Shown here in pieces: positions 29,638 through 39,955 of a stretch of DNA of 64,000 nucleotides (the first letter of the stretch is position 1; each line of letters opens with the position of its first letter). The translations under genes were made by a program, and so were the position numbers. The stretch comes from Microbacterium terrae. GTDB lineage: Bacteria > Actinomycetota > Actinomycetes > Actinomycetales > Microbacteriaceae. A model generated the notes under the pieces. That model was not told the DNA's origin. It saw nothing but the letters and a program-made list of their open reading frames with translations, and made no database searches. The DNA lies in the NCBI RefSeq assembly GCF_017831975.1, contig NZ_JAFDSS010000001.1, positions 3,162,001-3,226,000 of the forward strand. Direction: 5' to 3'.

Positions 29638-31713
29638 ATGACGGCACCTTCGCCTCGGCCCGCCCGTCCGCTGTCCGTCGTCGCCGGCAGGCTCCCGGCG
29701 ACGCTGTCGCTCGTCGCGGCCCTCCTCGTCGCCGGACTCGCCTGGCAGGGACTGTGGCGGCCGTTCGAGGACTCCGACCTCTTCGACGTCGTGGCGTACG
29801 GTCTCCCCGCATTCGAGGCCGGACGCTGGTGGACCCCGGTGACCGGCCTGTTCTTCGTCTCGCAGCCATGGGTGTACCTCTTCACGATCGGCGGCTTCGT
29901 CGGCATGGCGTATCTGGAGTGGCGCCGGGGGTCGATCGTCGCCCTCGCCTACTTCGGCGTGGGTCACCTGTTCGCGGTCTTCGGGTCGGCGCTCGTGCTG
30001 TGGCTGTGCGCGATGCTGCCCTGGCCCTGGGCGCAGGAACAGGCGCTGGTGCTCGACGTCGGCCCCTCGGGTGGCACCATGGCGTGCATCGCGGCCGCCG
30101 TCGCCCTACTCGCGGCGCCGTGGCGCATTCGCGCCCTCCTGGTGCTCCTCGCGTTCGTGTTCCTCGCGATGCTCTTCTGGGGCGAGCTGGCCGACCTCGA
30201 GCACCTCCTCGCGGTGCTGCTCGTGCTCGTCGTCGACCGGTCGCTGCGCGTGCAGCGCACGACGGTGCGCGAGCAGCGACTCATCGCCTTCACCGGGATG
30301 CTGGTGCTCGGCGTCGTGCAGCTCATCACCCTCGTCGTCCCGACGGACGGAGTGTTCGGCCCGACGGAGCCGGTGTCGGGCGGGTTCCTCGACTTCGCCC
30401 TCGACTCGCTCGTGATCGTGCTGATCGCGAACGGCCTGCGCCGCGGACGCCGGTGGGCGTGGGTGGTCGCCGTGGTCCTCGGCGCGATCAACATCGTCAC
30501 GGCGGCGCTGGTGCTGACCCTCGTCGTCGTGTTGTCGGAGTCGGCCGTCGAAGGCGCGATCGCCGGTGAGACCGAGCTCGCCCTCGCGAGCGGCTCCATG
30601 TGGCTGATGCTCCTGGTGTACCTGCTGTGGGTGCGCGGCGCCTTCCGAGCGCGGCGGCGTTCTCGGCTGGGGAGCCAGCCCGCCCCCGACGTCGACGAGG
30701 TGAAGGAGCAGCTGCGCCTCTACGGCGGCGGCACGCTGTCGTGGATGACCACGTGGGACGGGCTGGAGTATGCCCGCACCGAGCACGGCATCGTCGCCTT
30801 CCGGCGTCGCGGTGGGGTGGCCCTCGCCCTGGCCGATCCGATCGGACCGGCCGCAGACCGGGCGGCCGCGGTGCGGGAGTTCATCGGCGTGGCGGAGCGC
30901 GCCGGCCTCATCCCCTGCTTCTTCAGCGTCGACGACCGCACCGCGGCAGCCGTGCCGAGCAGCTGGCACAGTCTCGTGGTCGCTGACGACACGATCGTCG
31001 ACCTGCCGGGCCTGGAGTTCACGGGCAAGCGCTGGAACTCGGTGCGCACCGCCCTCAACCGCGCCGGGCGCGATGAGATGACGGTGCGCCTGACGCGACT
31101 CGCCGACGAGCCGTGGGGCGTGCGTCAGCAGCTGCGGGCCATCTCGGAGGCGTGGGTGGGCGACAAGGGGCTGCCTGAGATGGGCTTCACGCTCGGCACC
31201 CTCGTCGAGGCGGAGGACCCGGAGGTGCGGCTCGCGATAGCGATCTCGCCGGACGGCGACGTCGACGGATTCCTGTCGTGGCTGCCGGTGCACGGCGAGG
31301 GCGGCCGCATCCGCGGCTGGACCCTCGACCTCATGCGCCGGCGCGACGGCGGTTTCGGCCCCGTGATGGAGCTGCTCATCGGATGGTCGGCGCGGGAGTT
31401 CTCCGCGGAAGGCGCAGAGGTCATGTCCCTGTCGGGGGCGCCGCTGGCGCACGAGTACCCCGAAGGTGCGGGGCTCATCGCGCCGCTCAGCGAGAAGCTC
31501 GCAGAAACACTCGAACCGGTGTACGGCTTCCGCTCGCTACACCGGTTCAAGGAGAAGTTCCACCCGCGCTACGAGACGCTCTCTCTCCTTTATCGGGATG
31601 AGAGCGACCTCGCGCGCGTCGGTGGAGCGCTCACACGCGCGTTCCTGCCCGAGGCCTCACTGCGGCAGTTCGCCGATGCAGGGCTCGAGCTGGTGCGCGG
31701 CTCGCGCGACTGA
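29638..31713 (+). CDS. Rhomboid-like membrane domain fused to DUF2156 (MprF-like acyltransferase)
   Basis: The 691-residue protein has about eight membrane helices in residues 20-350 and a soluble C-terminal DUF2156/LPG-synthase domain (about 365-690; YGGGTLSWMTTWDG, GIVAFRRRGGVALALADPIGP, GWTLDLMRRR, GAPLAHEYPEG, YGFRSLHRFKEKFHPRYE). The C-domain is the GNAT-like domain that in MprF moves lysine or alanine from tRNA to phosphatidylglycerol. The N-terminal half resembles a rhomboid fold (GRWWTPVTGLF, DVGPSGGTMA with Ser144, DLEHLLAVL with His189) rather than the MprF flippase. Whether it acts as a protease is unknown. Leaderless start at 29638 with the -10 at 29626. Confidence 0.85.
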   Translation: MTAPSPRPARPLSVVAGRLPATLSLVAALLVAGLAWQGLWRPFEDSDLFDVVAYGLPAFEAGRWWTPVTGLFFVSQPWVYLFTIGGFVGMAYLEWRRGSIVALAYFGVGHLFAVFGSALVLWLCAMLPWPWAQEQALVLDVGPSGGTMACIAAAVALLAAPWRIRALLVLLAFVFLAMLFWGELADLEHLLAVLLVLVVDRSLRVQRTTVREQRLIAFTGMLVLGVVQLITLVVPTDGVFGPTEPVSGGFLDFALDSLVIVLIANGLRRGRRWAWVVAVVLGAINIVTAALVLTLVVVLSESAVEGAIAGETELALASGSMWLMLLVYLLWVRGAFRARRRSRLGSQPAPDVDEVKEQLRLYGGGTLSWMTTWDGLEYARTEHGIVAFRRRGGVALALADPIGPAADRAAAVREFIGVAERAGLIPCFFSVDDRTAAAVPSSWHSLVVADDTIVDLPGLEFTGKRWNSVRTALNRAGRDEMTVRLTRLADEPWGVRQQLRAISEAWVGDKGLPEMGFTLGTLVEAEDPEVRLAIAISPDGDVDGFLSWLPVHGEGGRIRGWTLDLMRRRDGGFGPVMELLIGWSAREFSAEGAEVMSLSGAPLAHEYPEGAGLIAPLSEKLAETLEPVYGFRSLHRFKEKFHPRYETLSLLYRDESDLARVGGALTRAFLPEASLRQFADAGLELVRGSRD

Positions 31714-31719
31714 GGAAAC

Positions 31720-31926
31720 TCAGACGGGGCGGATGTTCTCCGCCTGCAGGCCCTTCGGACCCTGTGCGATGTCGAACTCGACCCGCTGGTTCTCCTCGAG
31801 CGAGCGGTAGCCGCCCGCCTGGATGGCCGAGTAGTGGGCGAAGACGTCTGCGCCACCCTCATCGGGCGCGATGAACCCGAAGCCCTTCTCCGAGTTGAAC
31901 CACTTGACGGTACCCTGCGTGCTCAT
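31720..31926 (-). CDS. cspA: Cold-shock protein (CspA family)
   Basis: The 68-residue protein is a single cold-shock domain with RNP1 KGFGFI (14-19), RNP2 VFAHYS (28-33), and the usual [15 protein letters not shown] start. It binds single-stranded RNA/DNA as an RNA chaperone. It converges on the DUF2156 gene with only 6 bases between stops and has a long upstream gap (31927-32244) shared with the GntR regulator, in which a perfect dyad lies about 95 bases from its start. Post-transcriptional control of csp genes by long leaders is common, but no leader structure is assigned here. Confidence 0.95.
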   Translation of the reverse strand: MSTQGTVKWFNSEKGFGFIAPDEGGADVFAHYSAIQAGGYRSLEENQRVEFDIAQGPKGLQAENIRPV

Positions 31927-32244
31927 TACTTGCCGTTCTTCGGGGGTGCCCGTGCGCTTATGCGACGAGTCGGAGTCAACGCTACTGATCTCGGGCCCGA
32001 AGAGCGAGGTTTATCACGGAAGGTGACACAAATGTCACCTTCATCAGGCATGGTCCCATCGCACGCCCGGGCCGAGCAGAGCTCCAAGCCCGGGCGCCGA
32101 CGGATCCCCCCGGATAGGCCACGCAGAGCGTGACAGGCACCATCGTACCGATATATCGCGCGATCGGCGAGGGAGCGAACCGTTTTTCCGGGCGGCGCCG
32201 GACTGGCCGCGACCGCCTGGTCCGCGCGTACAATCCAGATACTC
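31927..32244. promoter_or_regulatory. Divergent control region of cspA and gntR
   Basis: The 318-base gap holds TTGACT at 31974-31979 on the minus strand (a possible -35 for cspA), the dyad at 32020-32041, CGATATATCG at 32149-32158, and a good -10, TACAAT, at 32229-32234 that lies ten bases before the gntR ATG. No gene is visible. Confidence 0.5.
32020..32041. promoter_or_regulatory. Perfect dyad, candidate operator
   Basis: AAGGTGACA, four bases CAAA, then TGTCACCTT: a perfect 9-bp inverted repeat. The half-site spacing (GTGA-N8-TCAC) is wrong for CRP/GlxR. It could bind a dimeric regulator of cspA or of the divergent gene, or form a hairpin. Confidence 0.6.
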
Positions 32245-32910
32245 ATGTCCTCCGCCTTCCCCCCTCTGGAGCCGCGCGGCTCGGTGCTCGGCGACGAGGT
32301 CTACCAGCTGCTGGGTCAGGCGATCATCGACGGCACGCTGGCGCCGGGCCAGCGTCTGCGCGACCAGGACCTCGCCGCCGACCTCGGCGTCTCGCGCACA
32401 CCGGTGCGCGAGGCACTGCAGCGTCTTGAGTTCTCGGGCGTCGTCGAGGTGCTCCCCGCGCGGTTCACGCGCGTCTCGGCGCCCACCGACAAGTCGCAGT
32501 CCGATCTGTTCGAGCTCGTCGGCTACCTCATGGGCATCACCCTCCACATGTCCTTGGCCAGGTGCGACGACGAGACGCACGCGCGGCTCGTCGGGGAGGC
32601 CGACACCTTGGTCGCCGCTTCGCTGGCCGATGACTACGAGGCGCTGATCGCGGCGAGCATCGACTTCTTCACGCAGCTCACTTTCGCGTCGGGCAACACC
32701 GCTGTGCTGAAGTTCATGCGCGAGGCCCAGATCGCGATCCGCCGCAACCTCCGCGCGTGGCGGCCCGGGGTCGCGTGCCCCATCCACCGGAGCGACCTCT
32801 ATCAGCAGTTCCGTGACGCGGTGGCGCGCCGCGACGCGACCACGGGCGAGGCGGTCCTCCGCGAGATCCACGGACTCGGCCGGGCGGCCGCCGAGACGGT
32901 CGACGGGTGA
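32245..32910 (+). CDS. GntR-family regulator (FCD/FadR subfamily)
   Basis: The 221-residue protein has the GntR winged helix-turn-helix (GDEVYQLLGQAIIDGTLAPG, then LAADLGVSRTPVREALQRLE) and an all-helical FCD effector domain with conserved metal-type residues around residues 150-200 (CPIHRSDLYQQFRDAVARRD...). FCD regulators sense small organic acids. Its last four bases overlap the amidase start (GTGA), so regulator and enzyme are one transcript and the amidase product or substrate is a likely effector. A TACAAT -10 lies ten bases before the ATG, so the leader is only a few bases. Confidence 0.9.
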   Translation: MSSAFPPLEPRGSVLGDEVYQLLGQAIIDGTLAPGQRLRDQDLAADLGVSRTPVREALQRLEFSGVVEVLPARFTRVSAPTDKSQSDLFELVGYLMGITLHMSLARCDDETHARLVGEADTLVAASLADDYEALIAASIDFFTQLTFASGNTAVLKFMREAQIAIRRNLRAWRPGVACPIHRSDLYQQFRDAVARRDATTGEAVLREIHGLGRAAAETVDG

Positions 32911-34271
32911 CCCTCGACCCCGCGCGCGCCTCGGCGATCGATCTCGCCACCGCGGTGCGACGCCGCGAGTTCAGCGCCGTCGAACTGGTCGAGCACGCTT
33001 TCGCCCGCGCGGACGCCGCCGACGCGCAGGTCGGCGCGCTCGTCGTGCGCGACCCCGACCGTGCACTCGCCGATGCGCGCGCGGCCGACGAGGCGATCGC
33101 GCGGGGCGATGAGCGCCCGCTGCTCGGAGTGCCGATCAGCGTCAAGGAGAGCTTCGACCTGCGCGGCCATCCGACAACGTGGGGATTCGCCGACCTCACC
33201 GGGCACCGCGCGGAGCGCGACGCCCTCGCCGTGCGACGACTGACGGATGCCGGTGCCGTCGTCATCGGCAAGACGAACGTGCCGGTCGCCCTCAACGACT
33301 GGCAGAGCGACAACCCGATCTACGGACGCACCCGCAACCCCTACGACCTCAGCCGCTCGCCCGGGGGCTCGTCGGGCGGATCGGCCGCGGCACTCGCCCT
33401 GGGGTACTCCGCGCTCGAACTGGGCTCCGACATCGGCGGATCGGTGCGGGTGCCGGCGGCCTTCTGCGGCGTGTTCGGGCACAAGCCGACCTGGGGTCTC
33501 ATCCCCGCCGAGGGTCATTCGCCCGGCGGCTGGGACGGCGTCGGCCCACCGCTCGCCTCGATCGGTCCACTGGCGCGGACGGCCGGCGACCTCGCGCTCG
33601 CCCTCGGGCTGATCGCGGGCCCCGACGACTTCTCGCCGGCGACCACGCTCGCCCTGCCGCCGTCACGGGTGGAGTCTCTCGTCGGATGCCGGATGCTCGT
33701 GCTCGACGAGCATCCGTCGGCCGCGACTGATTCCGTGGTGCGCCGCGGGGTCGACGACGTGGCGACCGCAGCCGAGCGCGCCGGCGCCCTCATCGCGCGT
33801 TCGAGCCCGCTGGTTCCCGACCTCGCGGCCGTGCTCGAGGACTACCGCACGATGCTCGCCGCCGTGGGCTCGCGCCGGGCGCCGGCCGGCACGCCGTCGC
33901 TCCCGGTGCGGGACTGGTTCGAGCTGGTGGACCGGCAGCTCCACGTGCGTCGGCGGTGGGCGGCGCTGTTCGAGGAGTTCGACGTGGTGGTCGCGCCGAC
34001 GTTCGGCACCGTGGCCTTCCCGCTCTCCGACGAGCCGGTGCCCGATCGGCGCACCCTGGTGATCGACGGCCGCGACGAGCCGTTCGAGCCGCAGCTCGCG
34101 TGGCCGTCGCTCGCCACGTTCGCGAACCTCCCGGCGACCGCCGCCCCGATCGGCATGACCGCCGACGGGCTGCCGATGTCGGTGCAGGTGATCGGACCGC
34201 ACCTCGGCGACCTCACGACGATCGCCGTCGCGGCCGCCGTCGCCCGCGAGATCCCGCCGCCGGCGCTCTGA
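32907..34271 (+). CDS. Amidase signature family enzyme
   Basis: The 454-residue protein contains the Ser-cisSer-Lys triad of the family: Lys80 in PISVKESFD, cis-Ser155 in SPGGSSGGSAAA and nucleophile Ser179 in GSDIGGSVR. It hydrolyses a carboxylic amide; GatA is excluded by context because no gatC/gatB is near and a GntR gene precedes it. GTG 32907 overlaps the regulator stop. Likely a catabolic amidase controlled by its own regulator; substrate unknown. Confidence 0.9.
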   Translation: MTLDPARASAIDLATAVRRREFSAVELVEHAFARADAADAQVGALVVRDPDRALADARAADEAIARGDERPLLGVPISVKESFDLRGHPTTWGFADLTGHRAERDALAVRRLTDAGAVVIGKTNVPVALNDWQSDNPIYGRTRNPYDLSRSPGGSSGGSAAALALGYSALELGSDIGGSVRVPAAFCGVFGHKPTWGLIPAEGHSPGGWDGVGPPLASIGPLARTAGDLALALGLIAGPDDFSPATTLALPPSRVESLVGCRMLVLDEHPSAATDSVVRRGVDDVATAAERAGALIARSSPLVPDLAAVLEDYRTMLAAVGSRRAPAGTPSLPVRDWFELVDRQLHVRRRWAALFEEFDVVVAPTFGTVAFPLSDEPVPDRRTLVIDGRDEPFEPQLAWPSLATFANLPATAAPIGMTADGLPMSVQVIGPHLGDLTTIAVAAAVAREIPPPAL

Positions 34272-34306
34272 CGTCATCGAGCCCGGTGATCACGGGCATC
34301 AACGAG

Positions 34307-34334
34307 AATGGGCCCCCCACACGGGGAGCCCATT
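34307..34334. terminator. Hairpin after tRNA-Leu and the amidase gene
   Basis: AATGGGCCCCCC and GGGGAGCCCATT pair over 11 of 12 positions with a 4-base loop. It lies 10 bases past the tRNA-Leu 3' end on the minus strand and 36 bases after the amidase stop, so it can serve both. Confidence 0.65.
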
Positions 34335-34343
34335 TCGCGTCTG

Positions 34344-34427
34344 TGCGCGAGGGGGGAGTTGAACCCCCACGCCCTTTCGGGCACTGGCACCTGAAGCCAG
34401 CGCGTCTGCCTATTCCGCCACTCGCGC
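34344..34427 (-). tRNA. tRNA-Leu (anticodon CAG)
   Basis: The 84-base minus-strand cloverleaf has acceptor GCGCGAG/CTCGCGC with discriminator A, a five-pair anticodon stem CTGGC/GCCAG around TTCAGGT (anticodon CAG), a long variable arm (TGCCCGAAAGGGCG) typical of Leu, and T arm GGGGG-TTCAACT-CCCCC. No CCA is encoded. Confidence 0.95.
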
Positions 34428-34542
34428 GAGTCTTGGATCCGGAGATTCCACGAACTCAACTTGCCGAGGATATCATGCCTCGCGGCGCACCCCGAATCGG
34501 CGGTTCGCGCCCGCGGTTCGCGGGTGATTCAGTGTGTGCAAC

Positions 34543-34548
34543 TAGCAT
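34543..34548 (+). promoter_or_regulatory. -10 box of the fhaA operon
   Basis: TAGCAT precedes the fhaA GTG by 33 bases, leaving a leader with GAGGAG at good spacing. The -35 is weak. This is the likely main promoter of the fhaA-to-pknA run. Confidence 0.4.
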
Positions 34549-34581
34549 GTACCAACCGGCACCCCCCGTCCGAGGAGCCCC

Positions 34582-35325
34582 GTGGGACTACTTGACAGCT
34601 TCGAGAAAGGTCTCGAACGCGCTGTGAACAGCGCGTTCGCGAAGACCTTCCGCAGCGGCATCCAGCCCGTGGAGATCGCCGCGGCGCTGCGCAGCGAGCT
34701 CGACAAGAAGGCCGCGGTCGTGAGCCGCGATCGCATCCTCGCGCCCAACACGTTCACCGTGCGGCTGTCACCGGCCGACGAGGAGAACATGGCGCGACTC
34801 GGGGGAGCGCTGACGCACGAGCTCGACACCCTGGTGCACCAGCACGCCAAGGCCCAGGGGTACTCGTTCCCCGGCCCCGTCTCGATCACCGTCACGCGCG
34901 ACGAGCAGCTGTCGACCGGCACGCTGCGCGTGGACTCGGCAACCGGCCAGGGCGGCAGCGTGTCGTGGCGCGGTGTCGTCGACATCGCCGGCAAGCGGCA
35001 TCCGCTCGTCAAGGCCCGCACCGTGATCGGCCGGGGCAGCGACGCCGACATCACCATCGCCGATGCCGGCACCAGCCGGCGGCACGTCGAGATCCTGTGG
35101 GACGGCACGCGTGCGATGGTGCGCGACATGAACTCGACGAACGGCACCAAGCTCGACGGGAACAAGGTCACCGAGGCCGCACTGCCGCCGGACTCGACCG
35201 TCACCATCGGGCGCACCGACATCGTCTTCCACGTCATCGCGCAGTCGGCCCCGCCGAAGCCGACGATGTCGGCCGACGACGCCACCCGCATCTTCGACAT
35301 CCGCGACGGAGGTGGATCGGCGTGA
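34582..35325 (+). CDS. fhaA: FhaA: DUF3662 and FHA domain protein
   Basis: The 247-residue protein has the DUF3662 N-terminal domain (MGLLDSFEKGLERAVNSAFAK; PVEIAAALRSELD) and a C-terminal FHA domain (HPLVKARTVIGRGSDADITI, RRHVEI, NSTNGT). FHA domains read phosphothreonine; in mycobacteria FhaA binds the phosphorylated pseudokinase MviN and restrains peptidoglycan synthesis. It is shorter than the mycobacterial version, lacking the long Pro/Gln linker. GTG 34582 has GAGGAG before it. First gene of the signalling operon; overlaps fhaB by GTGA. Confidence 0.93.
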   Translation: MGLLDSFEKGLERAVNSAFAKTFRSGIQPVEIAAALRSELDKKAAVVSRDRILAPNTFTVRLSPADEENMARLGGALTHELDTLVHQHAKAQGYSFPGPVSITVTRDEQLSTGTLRVDSATGQGGSVSWRGVVDIAGKRHPLVKARTVIGRGSDADITIADAGTSRRHVEILWDGTRAMVRDMNSTNGTKLDGNKVTEAALPPDSTVTIGRTDIVFHVIAQSAPPKPTMSADDATRIFDIRDGGGSA

Positions 35326-35855
35326 GCGAGCTCACCCTCCTGCTCCTGCGCATCGGCTTCCTCGTGCTGCTGTGGGGCTTCGTGTTCGCCGTGGTCTACT
35401 CGCTGCGCGCCGACCTGTTCGGCGTGAAGGCGCGCAAGCTCCCGGAGGCCGCGGCTGCCGCCCCCGCCGCTGCCGCCCCCGCGCGGGCGCAGTCCGACGC
35501 GACCGCGCCGGTCGTCGCAGCAGCCCCGGCGCCACCGGCGAAGGGCGGCGCCGCGACCACGTCGTCCGTGTCGCGCATCGTCATCACCAGCGGGCCGAAG
35601 GCCGGGCTCGAGCTGACCCTCGGAACCGACCCGCTGACCATCGGGCGATCGAGCGAGTCCGGTCTCGTCATCCGCGACGACTACACCTCGAGCCACCACG
35701 CGCGGCTCGTGCTGTGGGGCGACCAGTGGATGATCCAGGACCTCGACTCGACCAACGGCACGTGGCACGACGGCGCCCGTGTCGCCGCGCCGACGGCCGT
35801 CGCCATCGGCGCACCGATCAAGGTCGGCGCCACCACCTTCGAGCTGCGGAAGTAA
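35322..35855 (+). CDS. fhaB: FhaB (FipA): membrane-anchored FHA protein
   Basis: The 177-residue protein has one N-terminal membrane helix (about 4-28), an Ala/Pro linker, and an FHA domain with LTIGRSSESGLVI, SSHHARLV and DLDSTNGT. In mycobacteria FhaB/FipA is phosphorylated by PknA/PknB and links the division proteins FtsZ and FtsQ. GTG 35322 overlaps the fhaA stop, which fixes the start although the frame is open earlier. Confidence 0.93.
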   Translation: MSELTLLLLRIGFLVLLWGFVFAVVYSLRADLFGVKARKLPEAAAAAPAAAAPARAQSDATAPVVAAAPAPPAKGGAATTSSVSRIVITSGPKAGLELTLGTDPLTIGRSSESGLVIRDDYTSSHHARLVLWGDQWMIQDLDSTNGTWHDGARVAAPTAVAIGAPIKVGATTFELRK

Positions 35856-35868
35856 CGGCCCCGCCCCG

Positions 35869-37103
<1,235 letters not shown>

Positions 37104-37107
<4 letters not shown>

Positions 37108-38498
37108 GCACGCCGACGAACACGCAGACCGGCGACGTGTCGACCGACACCGCCGTGGTGCGCGCGCTCCGCCGCATCCGCACGCCCCAGACGCTGCGCA
37201 ACCGCGAACTCGTGCTGCTGCTGTTCGCCTTCGCGATCAACGCCGCCGCCGTCGCGCTGGTGCAGCTCGGCGTCAACGACGCGATCGACTGGACGTTCCT
37301 GGTCTACTGCGGCGGCCCGAGCGCGCTGATCATCGCGCTGCACATCGTGCTGCGCCTGCGCGCGCGGGACGCCGACCCGTTCCTGGTGCCGATCGCGACC
37401 CTGCTGAGCGGCCTGGGCATCGCCCAGATCTATCGCCTCGACCTGCATTGGGACCGGCACGGGTGGGATGCCTATTCCGCACGACAGCTGGCGTGGGCGG
37501 CCATCGCCCTCGTGCTCGCCATCGTCGTGGTGATGTTCCTGCGCAACTACCGGGTGCTCTTCCGCTACACGTACATCTTCGGGTTCATCGGCATCCTCCT
37601 GCTGATCCTGCCGGTCATCCCGGGCCTCGGCACCGATGCGAACGCCGACGTGTGGGTGCGTCTCGGGTTCTTCTCCTTCCAGCCGGGCGAGCTCGCCAAG
37701 ATCTGCCTCGGCATCTTCTTCGCCGGCTACCTGGTGCGCACCCGTGAGAGTCTCACCTCGACGGGCACGCGATTCCTCGGCCTGACCTGGCCGCGGGCGC
37801 GCGAGCTCGGCCCGCTGCTGGTGATCTGGCTCGTCTCGCTCGGCATCATCGTGATGCAGCGCGACCTCGGCACCGGCCTCCTCATCTTCGGCATGTTCGT
37901 CGCCATGCTCTACGTCGCCACGAGCAAGACGAGCTGGGTGCTCATCGGCCTGCTGCTCGTGGCAGTCGGCGCCTTCCTCGCGACGCGTCTGCTGCCGTAC
38001 GTGCAGGGCCGGTTCACGAACTGGCTGGATGCCTTCAACCCGGCGCTCATGGACAACAGCAGCTACCAGCTCGTCAACGGCCTCTTCGGCATGGCCCAGG
38101 GCGGACTCATCGGAACAGGACTCGGCCTCGGCCGCCCGTACCTCACGCCCGTCGCCGAGAGCGACTACATCTTCCCGAGCCTCGGCGAGGAGCTCGGCCT
38201 CGTGGGGCTGTTCGCGATCCTGGCGCTGTACATGGTGCTCGCCAGCCGCGGCATCCGCATCGGGCTCGCCGGGCAGGACGACTTCGGCAAGCTCCTCGCC
38301 ACCGGGCTGTCGTTCACCCTCGCCCTGCAGGTGTTCATCATGGTCGGCGGCGTGACCCGGCTGATCCCGCTCACCGGTCTCACCACCCCGTTCCTCGCGG
38401 CCGGCGGCTCGTCGCTCGTGGCGAACTGGATCATCGTGGCACTGCTGCTGCGCATCTCGGATGCCGTGCGCACACGCCCCCGGGCGGTGATCGGCTGA
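37104..38498 (+). CDS. rodA: RodA/FtsW-family peptidoglycan polymerase
   Basis: The 464-residue protein has about ten to twelve membrane helices and the SEDS signatures: GLGIAQIYRLD, FQPGELAKICLGIFFAGYL, VMQRDLGTGLLIFGMFVAML (with the catalytic-type Asp), QLVNGLFGMAQGGLIGTGLG and SDYIFPSLGEELG. It polymerises lipid II glycan strands together with the class B PBP encoded next. ATG 37104 overlaps the pstP stop. The N-terminal 35 residues are cytoplasmic and Thr-rich, possible kinase targets. Confidence 0.93.
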
Positions 38499-39955
38499 TG
38501 ACGAAAGAGCTCCGGCGCATCAGCATCCTCATGCTCGCCATGTTCTTGGCCCTGTTCGGCGCGGTGAGCTGGATCCAGGTCGTGCACGCCGACGAGCTGT
38601 CGGCGAACGAGGCGAACCGGCGCGCCCTGTACGACTCGTACGAGGTGCAGCGCGGGTCGATCATCGTCGGCGGCTCGGCGATCGCGTCGTCGGTGCCCTC
38701 GAACGACCTGTACAGCTGGCAGCGGGTGTACACCGACGGCGACATGTGGGCGCCGGTCACCGGATTCATCAACCCGGCGCTCGACTCGTCACGCGGGATC
38801 GAGCAGGCGATGAACGGGGTGCTCAGCGGCACCGCGAGCTCGCAGTTCCTGCAGCGCATCGAGCGCATCGTCACCGGCCAGCAGCCGCGCGGCTCGAACG
38901 TGGTGCTCACGCTCGACCCCGCCGTGCAGCAGGCCGCCTACGAGGCGCTCGGCGACCTCACCGGCGCGGTGATCGCGATCGAGCCCGACACCGGGCGCAT
39001 CCTCGCGATGGTCACGAGCCCGAGCTACGACACGAACCTGCTCGCCTCGCACGCCACCGACGAGGTCAACGCCGTCTACGACGCCCTCGAGGCGGATGCC
39101 GGCAAGCCGCTGTCGAACCGCGCCATCGCCGGCGACCTCAACCCGCCGGGGTCGACGTTCAAGCTCGTGGTCGCCTCGGCCGCGCTGGCATCGGGCGACT
39201 ACACCCCCGAGTCGACCCTGCCGAACCCGGCCCAGTACCAGCTGCCCCAGTCGTCGAGCATCGTGCACAACGCCAGCGGCGGCACCTGCGGCTCGGGTTC
39301 GACGGTGACGATCGCCGACGCCCTGCGCCTCAGCTGCAACATCCCCTTCGCCGAGCTCGCGGTGGAGCTGGGTGACGACGCGATCCGCGAAGAGGCCGAG
39401 AAGTACGGCTTCAACACGTCGTTCGAGATGCCGCTGGTCTCGACGCCCTCGACGTACCCGCGTGCGCTCGACGACGCCCAGACCGCCCTCACCGGGTTCG
39501 GTCAGGGTCAGGTCATCGCCACGCCGCTGCAGATGGCGATGGTCTCGGCGGGCATCGCGAACGACGGCGTGGTCATGAACCCGCAGATGCTCGATCGCGT
39601 CATCGGCGCCGACCTGTCGGTGCAGCAGACGTTCGACAGCAGCGAATTCTCCCGCGCGCTCGACCGTGATCTGGCCGAGGAGATGGTGTCGATGATGGTC
39701 GCCAATGTCAGTGACGGGGCGGCGTCGGGTGCAAGAATAGACGGGGTCGACGTGGCCGGAAAGACCGGAACCTCTGAGAACGGCACGGACGATCCGTACA
39801 CACTCTGGTTCACCGGGTTCGCCCCCGCCGACGACCCCGAAGTCGCCGTCGCGGTCGTGGTCGAAGACGGCGGTGGGCAGGGGCAGTCTGGCAGTGGGAA
39901 CACAATCGCGGCTCCGATCGCGAAGAAGGTCATGGAGGCGGTGCTGACGAGATGA
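38498..39955 (+). CDS. pbpA: PbpA: class B penicillin-binding protein (transpeptidase)
   Basis: The 485-residue protein has an N-terminal membrane anchor (about 8-28), a PBP dimerisation-like region, and a transpeptidase domain with PGSTFK (Ser219, Lys222), SCN (279-281) and AGKTGTSE (KTG at 422-424). It cross-links the glycan strands made by the partner SEDS protein. It is smaller than FtsI and fits the actinobacterial PbpA. Its ATG shares one base with the rodA stop (TGATG), and it overlaps pknA by ATGA. Confidence 0.94.
   Translation: MTKELRRISILMLAMFLALFGAVSWIQVVHADELSANEANRRALYDSYEVQRGSIIVGGSAIASSVPSNDLYSWQRVYTDGDMWAPVTGFINPALDSSRGIEQAMNGVLSGTASSQFLQRIERIVTGQQPRGSNVVLTLDPAVQQAAYEALGDLTGAVIAIEPDTGRILAMVTSPSYDTNLLASHATDEVNAVYDALEADAGKPLSNRAIAGDLNPPGSTFKLVVASAALASGDYTPESTLPNPAQYQLPQSSSIVHNASGGTCGSGSTVTIADALRLSCNIPFAELAVELGDDAIREEAEKYGFNTSFEMPLVSTPSTYPRALDDAQTALTGFGQGQVIATPLQMAMVSAGIANDGVVMNPQMLDRVIGADLSVQQTFDSSEFSRALDRDLAEEMVSMMVANVSDGAASGARIDGVDVAGKTGTSENGTDDPYTLWFTGFAPADDPEVAVAVVVEDGGGQGQSGSGNTIAAPIAKKVMEAVLTR

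Noticed and set aside
32907..34271. Amidase as GatA
   Set aside because: No gatB or gatC nearby, and it is cotranscribed with a GntR regulator, which suits a catabolic amidase.
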